Of a stretch of 64,000 nucleotides of DNA, positions 21,504 to 33,656 are shown one piece after another. The stretch spans positions 79,501-143,500 of the forward strand of contig JAJTUQ010000009.1 in assembly GCA_021399445.1 (NCBI GenBank). Direction: 5' to 3'. A model generated the notes under the pieces. The model did not search any database. It was not told the origin of the DNA and saw only the letters and a program-made list of their open reading frames with translations. The DNA comes from Xylogone sp. PMI_703 (taxonomy: Eukaryota > Ascomycota > Leotiomycetes). Within the stretch, counting starts at the first letter, position 1, and each line of letters starts with the position of its first letter. A program made the translations under genes and the position numbers.

Positions 21504-22235
21504 GCATCGGCCAAGAGAGCCCAAAGCGGCCCGAACGCCGAACCCTGTCTCTAAATACATGGAGATTGGTTATCAGGTTGCAATTTTTCAGCGGTACCCG
21601 TTGGAGACCCTCAAAACACCCTCGCAACGATTAAATCGTGACCAATATTTTGAGACAATTGACACGAAGAAACCTCAACGTGCAGGACAAGGGTTTGCTA
21701 TTCGACTAGACCTAAACGAGAAGGATTGGAAGCCCGAGAAGGTTGGGCACAAATTAGAAGAATGATGACGGGTTACTGAGCTTTTGTGCAAGCAGCCTCC
21801 TGGATGAGAAGGCAACCTCGAGCACCCGCATCCGCGCAGTCGACGCTCTGGTAGTTCTGCGTCGCATACAGTAGGCACGTGTCCAACAAAGACAAGCTTA
21901 CGATCGTTCATGGGGTGTTACAACCCGGATACAACACTAGACCCCGACCATAGGCCTGAGGAGGTGCGGATCCGTATTCGAAGGGCATTTCGAAGTACTG
22001 TGGTACAGGCCCGAATAAACCACACTTTACTGTCTGTGCACATTCGTGGCATTCTATGGAAAAGTGCCTCTTGAGGTAATAAAGCACAGACAGGGAAGTG
22101 TGGTTTATTCGGGCCTGTACGAAGTACTGTATTGCGTCCTGCACCACAGTACAGTATTCTAGAGTCCCCTGTATCTTACGTACCCACAGACAGGGTTCGG
22201 CAATCGGGCCGCCTTAGCCCTCTTTTGACGGATGC
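21504..22235. mobile_element. Non-autonomous TIR element (family B), about 730 bp
   Basis: Left end (21504-21550) and right end (22187-22235) are inverted, sharing GCGGCCCGA..GCCGAACCCTGTCT. The same terminal motif occurs at 37804-37850 and 55610-55662, so this is a dispersed family. The 68-codon frame at 21559-21765 has no recognised domain. The interior holds a smaller nested element at 22002-22119. Target duplication is unclear. Confidence 0.65.
22002..22119. mobile_element. Nested MITE with 11-bp target duplication
   Basis: The 118-bp insert has inverted ends of at least 24 bp (TACAGGCCCGAATAAACCAC at the left). Identical 11-bp direct repeats CGAAGTACTGT flank it at 21991-22001 and 22120-22130. 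A 9-11-bp duplication fits a MULE-type MITE. It sits inside family B element 21504-22235 and therefore inserted later. Confidence 0.75.
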
Positions 22236-23974
22236 ACGTACAGCACGGAACGCTAACCACTTTTAGTTATGGATCCTCAGATCTCATTGGGTGAGGGTTG
22301 TCTTCAACGTTCCCGTCTTACTAATCGGATTTTCTATAAATTCGTGCTGGGCTCAGAAAGAGCGAAAACACCTGAATCTCCGAAGGGAAAGCCTGGAACA
22401 TGGAAATATCGAAAGTCTATATTTATGGCTGTACGTGACCACTATTCTGTGGCTAATTCAGTAATCCAATTCAATTAATACCTTGTCTTACATTGCTGCA
22501 GGCCTCATACCATTAGGACTCGGTTCAGATTGGGATTATTTGAATCCGCGGATACCGCCGGATTCGAACCGAGTTTCAGGTCAGTTTGGAGTTCGATCCG
22601 CTTATGTAATAAATCCGATTCGAGTGCACGAATTTGAACAAATCTGTACGTTTGATTATACTCAATTTGATTGATCTATTTGGTCTATCTAGTTGATAAT
22701 TGATTAATAATTTATTTGTTTAATTCTAATTGATTTGATTAGCTAATTCAATAGACCAATTTATGCAATGTGATTATTTTATACTGTGATTAAATTATCC
22801 AAGTAAGACTATAGTATATTCCGAATGAAATTTATTATACAAGTTATCATTTCCATCAGTCTACTTTAACCACAACGGAAATTATATCATTCGATGAAGA
22901 ATTTCAAGTAGAATCTAAATATTATATTCATGTTTGTATTAAACGAATAAATGATATTATAAACGTATATGTTATGATATGAGATATTACCTTAATAAGG
23001 AATAACCTAAGCCATGTGATGTAGATCCGTGGACTGCGGACCTTTTGAGTCGAATCGGATCGGATTCGGATTCGGATTCATCAAATCCGATTCGATCCAG
23101 TTCAAACGGAGACCTACATGATATGCTTGAATTCAACTCCCGAGTTAACTACTGAATAATAGCTGGTTAGTATGGCCGTATATATACTATCGATGGTTTG
23201 AACCGTGCAATCTGCCACCTATATGGCCATCCTACAGTCCACTTCGGTGTGTGTTCCAGCCATGTGCTGTTGCGGAGTTACATAGCCATAACCTGCTCAA
23301 CAGAATCAAAATATAAGTTATTATATATATAAATTACATGCCCGGGCATTATATATTGATTCTTGATTATCCAAGTAAATAACTGGGTCGTCCAAAGCGT
23401 TATCAACGTAGCATAAATGGTTTAAAGTAGCACAGTCTCTTTCCCCGTCATTCGAGATAACAATGATGAGCTAGTAGAGGGGGCATTTCGGATGACTTCT
23501 GATGAAGTTTCAATAGCCCTTTAGTGGTTCAGTATCCGAAGAACGAAGCACGGGACGGATAGACACCGCTGAAGACTCCGACATATTTACTACGCATATA
23601 AACAAGAGTCAGATCGAATTCAAAAACTGTGAGTCGAAACCCGGTTTGAAACCGCCAAAATTGATGTGTTCGAATGATTCGTCAACTCCGAGCAAAAGTT
23701 TTGCATATATAAGTATTGTTTAGTTATTTTGCATACCATAGTCTTGATGCATATTTCTGTTCGTTAAACCTATAATCTTACTACAATTAAGACTGCTCTT
23801 TACAATTTAGGTTTACCACACCGGTCATGAAGAAACCCCTGGAGAACCATGACAAGGACCTGGGTGTGCTCTCTCTATTTCTGAGTCTCAAATGAGAAGC
23901 GATATAGGGAATTGAACCTAGGAGAATATTTGAGGCTAAGTTGAATACGTAGATGTGAAAATGGTATCCCCTGT
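22236..23974. other. Long AT-rich interval, no gene recognised
   Basis: Clusters of GGATTCG-like words occur near 22540-22580 and again near 23050-23100 (GGATTCGGATTCGG), which may mark the ends of a decayed element. Short frames at 22269-22478 and 22483-22674 carry no recognised motif. Confidence 0.4.
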
Positions 23975-24960
23975 TTATTTCCTAAGGTCTCCATGCCCAG
24001 AAGTGACGGGCACGCACCCACATGCCCTTGCAGCTACTTCGGCGGCCGCTACAGCTTTGAGATGCTCTGCGTTGACCATCTTGCCTGATGTGGCGTCAGT
24101 TACTCCTTTCCACTTGTTGTTGGCGTCCGTGATGAGCTGTGCGACATTAGGTACAGATGCCTCGTACTTTTTAACAGTCCCCGCTACATCAATCATATCG
24201 AAACTACGGCCCTTTAGCCCAGTGGGAGTGGACTTAGTCTGGATCACTACGCCAGCTTCCTTCAAAGCCGGGTTATTCTTGAGGAATGTGAGTCGAAAGC
24301 TCTCCATATCCTCCCAGCGCAGGGTATTGACTACACTTGCTGCATTCTTGCCCAGTTTGAAAAGTTGCTTGTTAGCAGACGTGGCAGCATTTCCGAGAGT
24401 CTTCTCTGCCAACGCAATTGGAGCACTGCACTTTGCTAGAGCCGAGTAGTAGTCAGCATCGGCAAGGTTTGGAAGCAACTTAGACGCATCTGAGTTTCCT
24501 GTGACAGCCTTTCCAGTATCAAAGCGAGCGCCATTGACTTTGTTCCAAATGTTGTCGATACTCAACTTGGCGAGGTCGTCGGGAGATTGTGCCCCAGCTT
24601 TGCCGAGAATACCGGTGTTCTTTGTTTGCTTTCCTTTTGTTTGAAATCCTGTGGGTTTTGTAGTATCGCCTGCGGTAGGCTGCTCTTTCCAAAGGTAAAG
24701 CAGGAATTCGTCTAGAGTGCAGCGATTACCAGGCCGGCTTCCCAGGCATCCAGGAGCAATGGTAAAGCCGTTGGGAGCACTGACTTCCTCAGCTATGTAA
24801 GCAATGTAATAGAGAGTTCTATGTATCGTTGTCAGATTCAGCTTCTATTTGGATTTTAGGGACAAATATACCGCTCTGCTGCACCGCGGACGCCATAGCC
24901 GGACACAATTTGGAGATAAGTACTCAGAAGTAGAGCCAAGTAAAGCAGAAGAGACTTCAT
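23975..24960 (-). CDS. Small secreted protein of unknown function, divergent neighbour of the killer-toxin-like chitinase
   Basis: Two exons: 24960-24872 and 24818-23975, with a 53-bp intron (GTATAT..CATAG). They join in frame to 310 residues. Residues 1-21 are a signal peptide (MKSLLLYLALLLSTYLQIV..). The next part contains YYIAYIAEEV, a Cys-containing stretch (GCLGSRPGNRC), and a basic Thr/Lys-rich linker. The globular C-terminal half has IWNKVNGARFDTGKAV, LRWEDMESFRLTFLKNNP, KSTPTGLKGRSFDMIDVAG and KWKGVTDA. I do not recognise a family. It is transcribed away from the chitinase at 26242, with about 1.3 kb between them. It might be a secreted partner or cargo of that protein; this is inference from position. 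Confidence 0.75.
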
Positions 24961-24988
24961 CGTTGTGTAATATTCTATACAGATATTT

Positions 24989-24998
24989 TATACCATGA
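24989..24998 (-). promoter_or_regulatory. TATA-like box upstream of the small secreted protein
   Basis: GGTATAAAAT on the minus strand lies about 30-40 bp before the start codon at 24960. Judged by sequence and spacing only. Confidence 0.45.
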
Positions 24999-24999
24999 A

Positions 25000-26241
25000 G
25001 CAGAAGACAATTGACAAATATCAAAGTCCCAAATGACGGGCAACCTACAAAAACTTAGGAGAAAACCAGTATTAAGGCAGCCCATACATCTTTATGGGAA
25101 ACAGTGCTGCAGAAACCCTCATACTAGATGCAGTTATGATTGGGGAATAAGTCAGGCACAGCGACAAAATTCGTGGGAGATGAGACTAGGAAGCCGTTCG
25201 TTGCAAATGCTAAATATGTGGTTGTAAGACGTAGTCCTGTTTTGGGAACTGTCTCCGACGAAGATATTAATATAGCATGGGAAGGAAGATGGTTCTTGGC
25301 AAAATACAACATCCTATCTGAGGAGATCCAACATACTGACTACAAATGCTCTAACGAAGTCAAGGTGCAAAATATATCGCATAATAGCGCTTACGGCTGG
25401 GAAACTATCTCTTCAGACAGATAGAGTAGGAGCTATTGGCCTGCCTATTCTAGTATCCGCTCTCAGTCTAAAATACAGTACCGTCGTATTCTTGATCCGG
25501 ACTAGGATCCTGAGTAATAAAAGCGTATTTCGCTATAATCTCATTTCCCAGTCGCTCCTCAAATCAAAAACTTCCGATGATCTAGTTCGAAAAATTATAT
25601 TAGGAAGCATTTCTAAATTAGGCTATGAGACGGCATTCTCCCTCTCTCGAAACTCGCTTCAGGTGCGGAAGGGCATAATAAATAAGGCTAAATAAGAGGT
25701 GCGCCAAGAGTAATATTGAACGAGCTGTCCGAGCTGTCCGAGCAAATAGATACAGCTAAGCTATACAGGGATGAGTCTAGTACCTTGGCATTCTCAAAAG
25801 GACCAAACAATGATACGGTAAGCTGACTCTCGTCTATTCATTAGTTTTGTAGCTAAGATATTCTAATAATTTAGTAGACACGTTTGTAGCGGAGCAACTT
25901 CCCTTCCACAGGTTCCCGCAATCTATAGCTTCATGGGAGCAGCTGCAATGCCACTAAAAGGAGTAAGGAGAAGAGTAAGATCAATTGCCGCCAGCGCAGA
26001 ATGGCAGGTGTTAGGCAAGTGGCTATTGAGTGGTTCTCTTGTGCTTAGATGTCTGGCCAGCCTCTATTCTTTTAGTAGTCTATAGATCCTTATATCAAGG
26101 TCACTTGCCATATAATGTCCAGTTCCTTTTCTACCACTGCCTTGCAAAGTGGTTAAGAACAACATTAGCTGAGGTTATCTTTAACAGACCACTTTGTTTT
26201 GTTTTTCAGATTTTTTCTTGCCTTCTGGTTTCATCTCCGGC
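25000..26241. other. Divergent intergenic region, with possible decayed coding remnants
   Basis: This holds the promoters of the two divergent genes. Frames at 25140-25424 and 25492-25695 and a duplicated GAGCTGTCC near 25723-25742 may be remnants of an older gene or transposon, but no family is recognised. The frame that would extend the chitinase upstream to 26194 adds only an unlikely leader. Confidence 0.4.
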
Positions 26242-29200
26242 ATGCGGCCCATAATCTGGGCCTCACTGGCCTTGGGTACGGTTGCTCAAGTTTCAGACCC
26301 AAAAGCATTTTACTCAGCTCTCCGTCCCTGTCCCGCTTCTTGTGATGCAAGTGGCAAGCCAGAGAACTGGACAGTATACACTTCACTTAACCGTCTGGAT
26401 GCTTGCGACCAACCTATATTGCTAGATTTTGCCATCTATAATCCTCTTGATGATCCGAACACGATCGTTAAACTGCGAACTTGCACGACCGGTGATGCTA
26501 ACACTTTTCACAACGCATTGGCACCTGGGAGTGGCAATGATACGTCAATGAGACGTAGACACACTGACGGGATTGCTGACATCAGTACTGTCAGGCGTGA
26601 TTCAGTCTCGTGTCTTGCTAAACGTGAAACCAAGCAAGTGAACTTGGATCTTGCTGTGAGCGGTGATAATGGCAAGGCTGGGACACAGAATCTCAGCTCC
26701 GCCCTACAGCAACTAGAAGACTATCTCAGCGATGAGTCCAACTGCGACGCGAAGTTTGTTGTAGGCTATCACCAAGACGCTGCTGTTGCAATCTATTCTG
26801 GTGCTTCTATTGATAACTCGCAAACTCTACCCAAGCTTATCAACAATATAAAGGCCCAAGTTGCGACTGGTTCTGGAGTAGCACCTAAGACCATCATTAC
26901 TCAGCTTTGTGGTAACGGCCGAAATGCTGATTTTGCGTTGGGTGTAGCAATTGACACCACAGGTGACTTGGCTGCTGTGCAGAAGGCTGTTAAGGCTTGG
27001 AGTGACGGCACATGTGTAAACGGGACTCAAGTGAGCAGCCACCTTACTGGCATTGATATTGTTCAAGCTCCTATCATCCCTGTGATGAGCGTCACCAACT
27101 CAACAAGCACTGGTGCTAGTGCTAAGCACATCCAAGCTCGAGCTGACTGTACTACTACCACGGTTGTATCTGGCGACTCTTGTGGCTCTCTGGCATCCAG
27201 ATGCGGAATTACAGCTGCTCAATTCACTCAATATAATCCTTCTTCAACCCTCTGCTCGACTCTGGCAGTAGGACAAAGAGTTTGCTGTTCGTCAGGGTCT
27301 TTACCAGACCTTAGGCCCAAGCCGAACCCTGACGGCTCCTGTGCTGCGTATACCATTCAGTCCGGAGATTTCTGTGGTGTGATTGCTGCAACATATAGTC
27401 TCCAAGTTGCTGACTTGAGCACATTCAATGATGGAAAGACTTGGGGTTGGTCTGGTTGTAACAATCTATTTGTAGGCATCAAAATCTGTCTCAGCACTGG
27501 AACACCTCCACTGCCTGCACCGGATAGCAATGCTATTTGTGGGCCTACTATGCCAAATAGTAAGCCACCAAGTTCAGGCCAGAATATCTCGGAGCTCAAC
27601 CCTTGTCCTCTGAACGCATGCTGCAATATTTGGGGCCAGTGTGGTATCACTCCCGATTTTTGCGATCCAACAAAGGGCGCAACCAACAACCCAGGCACAG
27701 CTCCCCCTGGAAAGAACGGTTGTATTTCCAACTGTGGCACTAGTATTGTGAACAATGGCCAAGCACCAGGTTCTTTCATTAACGTGGGTTACTACGAGTC
27801 GTGGAACTGGGATCGGCCATGCCTAAATCTCCGTGCGGAAAGGCTGGGACAATTCGATTATACTCATATTCACTGGGGGTTTGCTACTATCTCGGATGGC
27901 TTTGGTGTACAGGTCGACGATACGTATAACCAAATGCCAGGATTCCTTGCAAACCCACAGAAGAAAATTATCTCCTTTGGCGGCTGGGGATATTCCACGG
28001 ACCCTGCGACATATGAGGCCTTACGAACCGCAATGCAGCCCGCGAATGCAGGCACATTTGCTCAAAATATTGTGAACTATCTGAATAGCAATGGATTGGA
28101 TGGCGTGGATATTGACTGGGAATATCCGGGTGTAAGTGAACCAGAAACAGTCATTGTGAGCTCTTGATTCTGGATATCTAACATTGTACGTAGGCACCAG
28201 ATATACCTGGGATCCCCCCCGGATTGGCCTCAGATGGTCCTAACTACCTTGCGTTCCTTCAAACTCTACGAAGTAAAATGCCATCGGGCAAGACCATCTC
28301 AATTGCTGCACCAGCATCTTACTGGTATCTCAAGGCATTCCCAGTTGCTCAGATGGCCCAATATCTTGACTACATTGTATATATGACATACGATCTTCAC
28401 GTAAGCTGTCAAAATCTTTGTATCTTTTTACAAAAGTGCGCGAAGGCTTACTACATATTAGGGGCAATGGGACTACGGCAATCAATTCAGTCAGGACGGG
28501 TGTCCGGCAGGAAATTGTCTACGCAGTCATGGTACTTTTCTCCCCTCAGAAGGGCTTCTACATCATTAGACTTGGCTAACCATTTCCCTAATTTAGTCAA
28601 CTTAACTGAGACCACGTATGCTCTCGCAATGCGTATGTACCCAAAATAACTCAATTTTGTTATCATTTATCCTTTACTAACCGTAGCCAATAGTCACCAA
28701 GGCCGGTGTGCCTTCCAATAAGATCGCTGTCGGCCTCTCCAGCTATGGGCGTTCCTTTGGAATGACTACCCCAGGCTGCCCGTATCCGTACTGTACCTAC
28801 GGAGGCCCTGACTCAACGGCTGCACCTGGGGACTGTACTGACACTGCTGGGTATATTTCGAATGCTGAGATTCTGTCTATTCTTGATGCCGGCGACAATA
28901 GTGCCTCGCAATTCTACGATAGTTCAGCTGATTCTTACATCATGACCTACAGTGGTGACCAGTGGGTAGCTTACATGGACGAAACTATCAAGGGAAACAG
29001 GAAGGTACGCTGGCAGGGCTTGAACTTTGGCGGCGTGGTTGACTGGGCTGCGGACCTGCAGCAATTTGGTAACGATGATGGTGAACCCACTGATGATGGG
29101 ACCGATGACCTACCTGACACTGATCCGCTGACACCATGCGACGCCACCTTTGATAGCATTGAGGCCCTAGATGCTGCAGCAGATAGCATTCCTCTGCATT

Positions 29201-30426
29201 GCCAGATCGTCTACACGCTAACGGCGCTCAATAACCTCCTTAAAGTGGCACTCTCAAACTACACAGATATGATCAATAACGGCTACGACGGCAAGTTCAA
29301 CACATATTCCAAGTCTATTGCTGATAGCGCCGGATCGCTAGTCCATGACTTCGTTTACAACAATGGAAACAAGTATTTCAGTTGTATCATCCCCGAGGCG
29401 TCATACTGCTGTTCGGAGTGTAGCAACACGCCTCGCAAATGCAACTACTGCTTTGACGACGACAAATGTCAAATTACCTGTATAGCCGGAGTCTCATGTC
29501 CTACGAAGCGCGAGACAGGCCCTGGAAATGGCGGTGGTGGTTCTTCCGTTACCATTGATAATATTAAATGGGCTAACCACACCGAGCCTTGCCCTCCTGA
29601 CTATTCGCAACGTGGTGCTGGTCCAGACAATCCCTACGTACAGAGTATATACTGGACGCTTACCAACTCTAACGGCTTCTTCGCAGATCTTGCTGCTAAT
29701 ACTGGTATTGGCCAGAACAAGGTGGCCTTCAAGGACGTCGACCGTGGCAACGACTGTGCGCCTAGTTCCAAACAGGGGGATTCTTGTTTCAACATCGGTT
29801 ATGATTACAACATCCCCGTAGTCAACGGCTATAGTCAAAGTGATGTTGCAAACCCCAAGGATATTGTATCTAATGGTCTCCCAAAGGTGCAGCAATTAGG
29901 TCCACAGATCGACTCCATTCTAACTGAATTATCTGCCGATGCTTGGTTTGGTGATGGTTACGAACTACTTGATGCTATCTCTATGCCTATCTTCATGATT
30001 GCCGAGGCAACGGAACAAATGGGTACCGTCGAGCAGGTTGCTGATGAGATTGACGCCGAGAAGCGTAAGGCCTTTATCCTAGCCTTCGTTAGTGCAATTC
30101 TCTTCTTTGTTCCTGTAATCGGCGAAGTTGTAGGCTCTATTGCGGAGCTGGCAGATATTGGTACGATTATATCGCTACTTGGTGCTGCGGGTAATGCTGC
30201 TCAAGATATCTACACAATTGTCGATGACCCAAATAATGCACCACTTGCCATCTTCGACCTGGTCCTTACGCCTCTCGCTCTTGCCGACTTGAGCGCCATC
30301 TCCAAGGCGGCAGGCTTTAGACGAGGCATGGCAGCTGAAGATGTAGCAAAACTTGGAGACAGAGTAAACACAAGAATGGGAACAATCAAGAAGATTACTG
30401 GAACATGTGCCAAGAATGACGCTTAA
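26242..30426 (+). CDS. Killer-toxin-like GH18 chitinase with LysM and chitin-binding domains
   Basis: Five exons: 26242-28131, 28194-28400, 28462-28531, 28597-28632 and 28694-30426, all GT..AG and in frame, giving 1311 residues. The chosen ATG starts a short signal peptide (MRPIIWASLALGTVAQV). Two LysM domains lie near residues 303-351 and 367-415, and a Cys-rich type 1 chitin-binding domain near 432-495 (NPCPLNACCNIWGQC). The GH18 barrel runs from about 512 to 855, with the intact catalytic DGVDIDWE motif (proton donor Glu627). A Cys-rich stretch and a hydrophobic segment (about 1193-1225, ILAFVSAILFFVPVIGEVVG) follow. This architecture matches fungal subgroup C chitinases, which resemble the alpha/beta subunits of yeast killer toxins. 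Role: binding and cutting cell-wall chitin, perhaps to let a partner enter competing fungi. Confidence 0.9.
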
Positions 30427-30729
30427 AGCAATTGCAACTTGGAATTAGGAGCTAGAATCTAGCCATGTGAAGTGCTACTCAGCGGTGGGAGAGATGGGGT
30501 TGGAAAGGCCGAATTATCAATTAGTAAAACTGTTCATGTAATGAAGACACATTTTGTTACGCAATTTCCTGCGTGAGTGTTTATAGAGATATAACACAGA
30601 TATCCATATTTAACATTTCTAGTTCTATAGATCGTAATACCTAGTAATGTGAATACTTAGAATGTAGTAGAGTCTGCCTACAAATGGTTATAACTTCATA
30701 CTACCATACTAGAAAACAACGGGAGACTG
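30427..30729. other. Convergent 3' region, no gene
   Basis: AT-rich spacer between the chitinase and the convergent APH-like gene. No feature is seen. Confidence 0.5.
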
Positions 30730-32171
30730 TCAGTATCCCCATCTCTTGAGATACTTGTCTAGATTTGCTTGTGTATCTCTCTTAGATGCCTGCTTCTGCT
30801 CTTCTGTTCTCCTTTTCAACCAGCATGGCAGTAAGAAATATGGCGGACAGATATCAAGCAGAAACCAGTAGATAGTAGCGAGCTCACCAACATTCTCGAT
30901 ATCCGCGGGAGACCTCACTTGCGACTTCTCCATGGCAACTTGCCACATCTTCGCCGTTTTCCAATCGACTTGAACTGCTCTAGTCAAGTTTTTCACGTTA
31001 TTATCCTTGAATCCATTTAGCTGGGCCAGTCTAAGAGCGTTCATCTCTCTATCCTCGAGTGGGCCGGGGATAATCCCATGAAAATCCGCAAAGGAGTAGA
31101 AAAACTCGTCACCTGGTGAAGCAATATGTGCAAAATCAAAGTCTAACAGTGCAGTAACTTGCAACGTGTCTGGGTTGAAGAGAATATTCTCTAAGCCTAG
31201 AGTTCATGTCAGCGACGTCTTTCTAAGTTTAAGTAGATAAATGCTAACTAAGGTCACCATGAACTAGAGTTGGCTGAATGTTCGAGTATTCATATAACAG
31301 TTTTGAGAACTGTCCAGATTCATCAAAAGCTTTGAGACGCTCATCCAGACCAGTTCCTTTCCATCCATCAACAAGCGGCGTACTTTTAGAAAGTTCTATC
31401 TGCTTTTGGAAAATATACAGATACATGTCTGTGTAAGCGGTGAAGGGACCACCAAACCAAATTGTCAAGCCAGTAGTGACTACCTTTCCTTCATCATCAA
31501 ATTTGAGGCCACCGAATCCTGTGACGCCGGGAGTATAACACTGAATCATCTTGAAGACTTGCGCGACTTGATCTAAGATATACTGTTTCTGACTTTCCGA
31601 GAGGTTCGAGAATCTATCGCCCAGTAGTTCTCCATGCATGTATTCCTGCACTATCCAACCTTGTCCCTCTGCTGCTGTATTCCAGTCATATACGTTGGGA
31701 ACAATTCTATATGGGAACCTGGAGAGAGCGTCTTGCATTAATGTGATGGCTGCAACTTCATTCTCGACACGAACTGCATTGTTCAACATGGCATCGGTGT
31801 TTGATAGACGGACTACAATCTTTTTCGTGGATTGCGGAAGTAACTTTGTGCCTGGTTTGGGTGATGAGACCACATGGTCAATAAAATCCGGAGATGCTTT
31901 TACAAGAGAAACGAGATGAACGTAGTTGTTGGGAATTTTGACCCAAAGAAGCGATGGATGATACCTGGAGTAAATCGTTAATTTTGGTATTTGAGGTCAT
32001 TTTAAAAGGGATTCGTACTTCTCGTCCAAAGCTTGTCTTGATGATATGTTTGATAAAGTCATGCTGTGTATGGAGAAGTGCGGGATCTATTAAGCTTATT
32101 GTCTCAGTGGATACAAAGACATGAAGTTTGTAAGTTGCTATATTGTGTTCTGCTAGATCAGTAAATTTCAA
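30730..32171 (-). CDS. Aminoglycoside phosphotransferase (APH)-fold kinase, 5' end unresolved
   Basis: Small-molecule or protein kinase of the APH/choline-kinase fold. The 3' exon (31196-30730) follows a 52-bp intron (31248-31197, GTTAGC..CTCTAG). The splice rebuilds HGDLSLENILFN, the catalytic loop, followed by LLDFDFAH, the metal-binding motif. The upstream exon (from 31249 to about 31970) gives KKIVVRLSN, ENEVAAITLMQDALS and WIVQEYMHGELLGD. A frame at 32171-31970 (SLIDPALLHTQHDFIKHII) probably encodes the N terminus, but I found no splice that joins it in the frame of YHPSLLWVKIPNNYV. Either an intron is missed or the 5' end carries a frameshift. The substrate is unknown. Confidence 0.65.
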
Positions 32172-33201
32172 TACTTAGGCTACTACTCTGAATCTGACGC
32201 GAGACCGTGATGCAGGGAGGAACATCCACACCTCTCTATCACGAATTAGCCTAATACCTTGGGGGTCATGACTGATTTTGGGCCGACAGGGTGTGAAATG
32301 GCCAATGGGAAGAGGGTATAACTGTTGCAAAGCGCTTTTCCAACATTGTTATTATATGCTAATCAGTATTAGAACATCCTGCCAAAGCTGTGAGGGTTTC
32401 TGGTAAATACTGGCGTTCCGCGTTCCCGGTATTTGGAGCGCGAGAACCCATGCCAATAGAGATAATCACAGTATCTGTTGTATTATAAAGCACAGTTTGA
32501 AGAGATGCCAAGCCAATGCTTTTCGCCATTCTCACGCGTCGTCTATGACATAATTTTGACTCCTGCTTACGCGACCTCCTTTTTATTGGTTGCATACTAC
32601 TGAACTTGGCGCACGACAACATCTCCAACTTTGTTGGTACGTGGGTTTCAATATTTGAGGTTACATAAGTCGGAGCCTGCTGCCAAGCTAAAGCTAGTCT
32701 CGTATCAGAGCAAAATATCAGGATGAATAAGTAGCTAGACAACTTGGGAGCTGTTGGCGAAAATACTCAAACATTATCTATAGCATCAGCCATTCCTTTC
32801 CAGATTTTACCTAGTTTTCAAGGATTGTTCTCTGTAGATTGCGTTTTGCAAACTTTGGTAGGACGAAACATCTCCGATTCTATGTAACCTGGTAGATTTT
32901 ATAATGAAGACTTTGAAAATCAAGGTGCATGGGGTCTATGACTATCAAAGCTCTTTTGAGTTTCACCTTTAAACGTTAATGTCAGTAAATTATACATTAT
33001 CTTTGAGGTACATTGTGTATATATGATTCAGGTAACTAGAATTTAATTTTGAAATGCGAATTTGATTGCCTGGGTGGATAGATGGTAGGGCAGAGGCTGA
33101 TCTCGCGAGCGGAAATCACACTGTGGAATCAATGAATCTCCTGCAATGCCCATAATGATGCAGACGACTAGTTACTCAAGTAATACCCAGTCTACATTTG
33201 C
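32172..33201. other. Intergenic, no gene recognised
   Basis: An open minus-strand frame (32359-32742, 127 codons) has no recognised domain and an irregular composition. I do not support it as a gene. Confidence 0.45.
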
Positions 33202-33656
33202 CTAACTCCTATTTCTGACATTTAAATGCTCGATGCAGAACTCAGCTGCTGCCTTATACCCATACGTTCCGAGTCCACAAATCACCGCCGCAGCCTTCTC
33301 ACTCAGGAAACTCAAATGTCTAAAACTCTCTCGTGCATGCACGTTTGTGACGTGAACTTCTACGAATGGAATATCTACCCCAGCTAAAGCGCCTCTTAGA
33401 GCTACACTGGTATGGGTTAACCCTCCTGCATTTATGATAATTGCATCAACAGTTCCCCTTGCTTCGTGGACACGGTCTATGAGGGCACCCTCATGGTTGG
33501 ATTGGAGGAGAACGCTACGGGAGGATTATGTGAGGAGAGGTAGGTAGATAGGGAGGATTCTACATCTGAGAGCGTGGTAGAGCCGTAGAGGTGTGGTTCC
33601 CTAGTGCCGAGGAGGTTGAGATTGGGCCTGTTGAGGAGGAGAATTGATTTCGCCAT
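33202..33656 (-). pseudogene. Type II (catabolic) 3-dehydroquinate dehydratase, single frameshift
   Basis: Would catalyse 3-dehydroquinate to 3-dehydroshikimate in quinate catabolism. The frame from ATG 33656 reads [22 protein letters not shown], the active-site N-terminal loop, then [10 protein letters not shown] frame change between about 33545 and 33505 is needed to reach [37 protein letters not shown] and [17 protein letters not shown], ending at the stop at 33202. Total length corresponds to about 151 residues, the normal type II size, so everything but one base is present. It may be a recent pseudogene or a sequencing error. The gene lies divergently beside a Gfo/Idh/MocA oxidoreductase, a pairing seen with quinate utilisation genes. 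Confidence 0.85.

Noticed and set aside
23955..24449. 164-codon plus-strand frame
   Set aside because: Antisense shadow of the small secreted protein, which has the signal peptide, intron and TATA box.
26194..26241. Upstream start for the chitinase at 26194
   Set aside because: Adds a leader that spoils the signal peptide; the ATG at 26242 begins a normal one.
32359..32742. 127-codon minus-strand frame
   Set aside because: No recognised domain, unusual composition and no supporting structure; could be chance.
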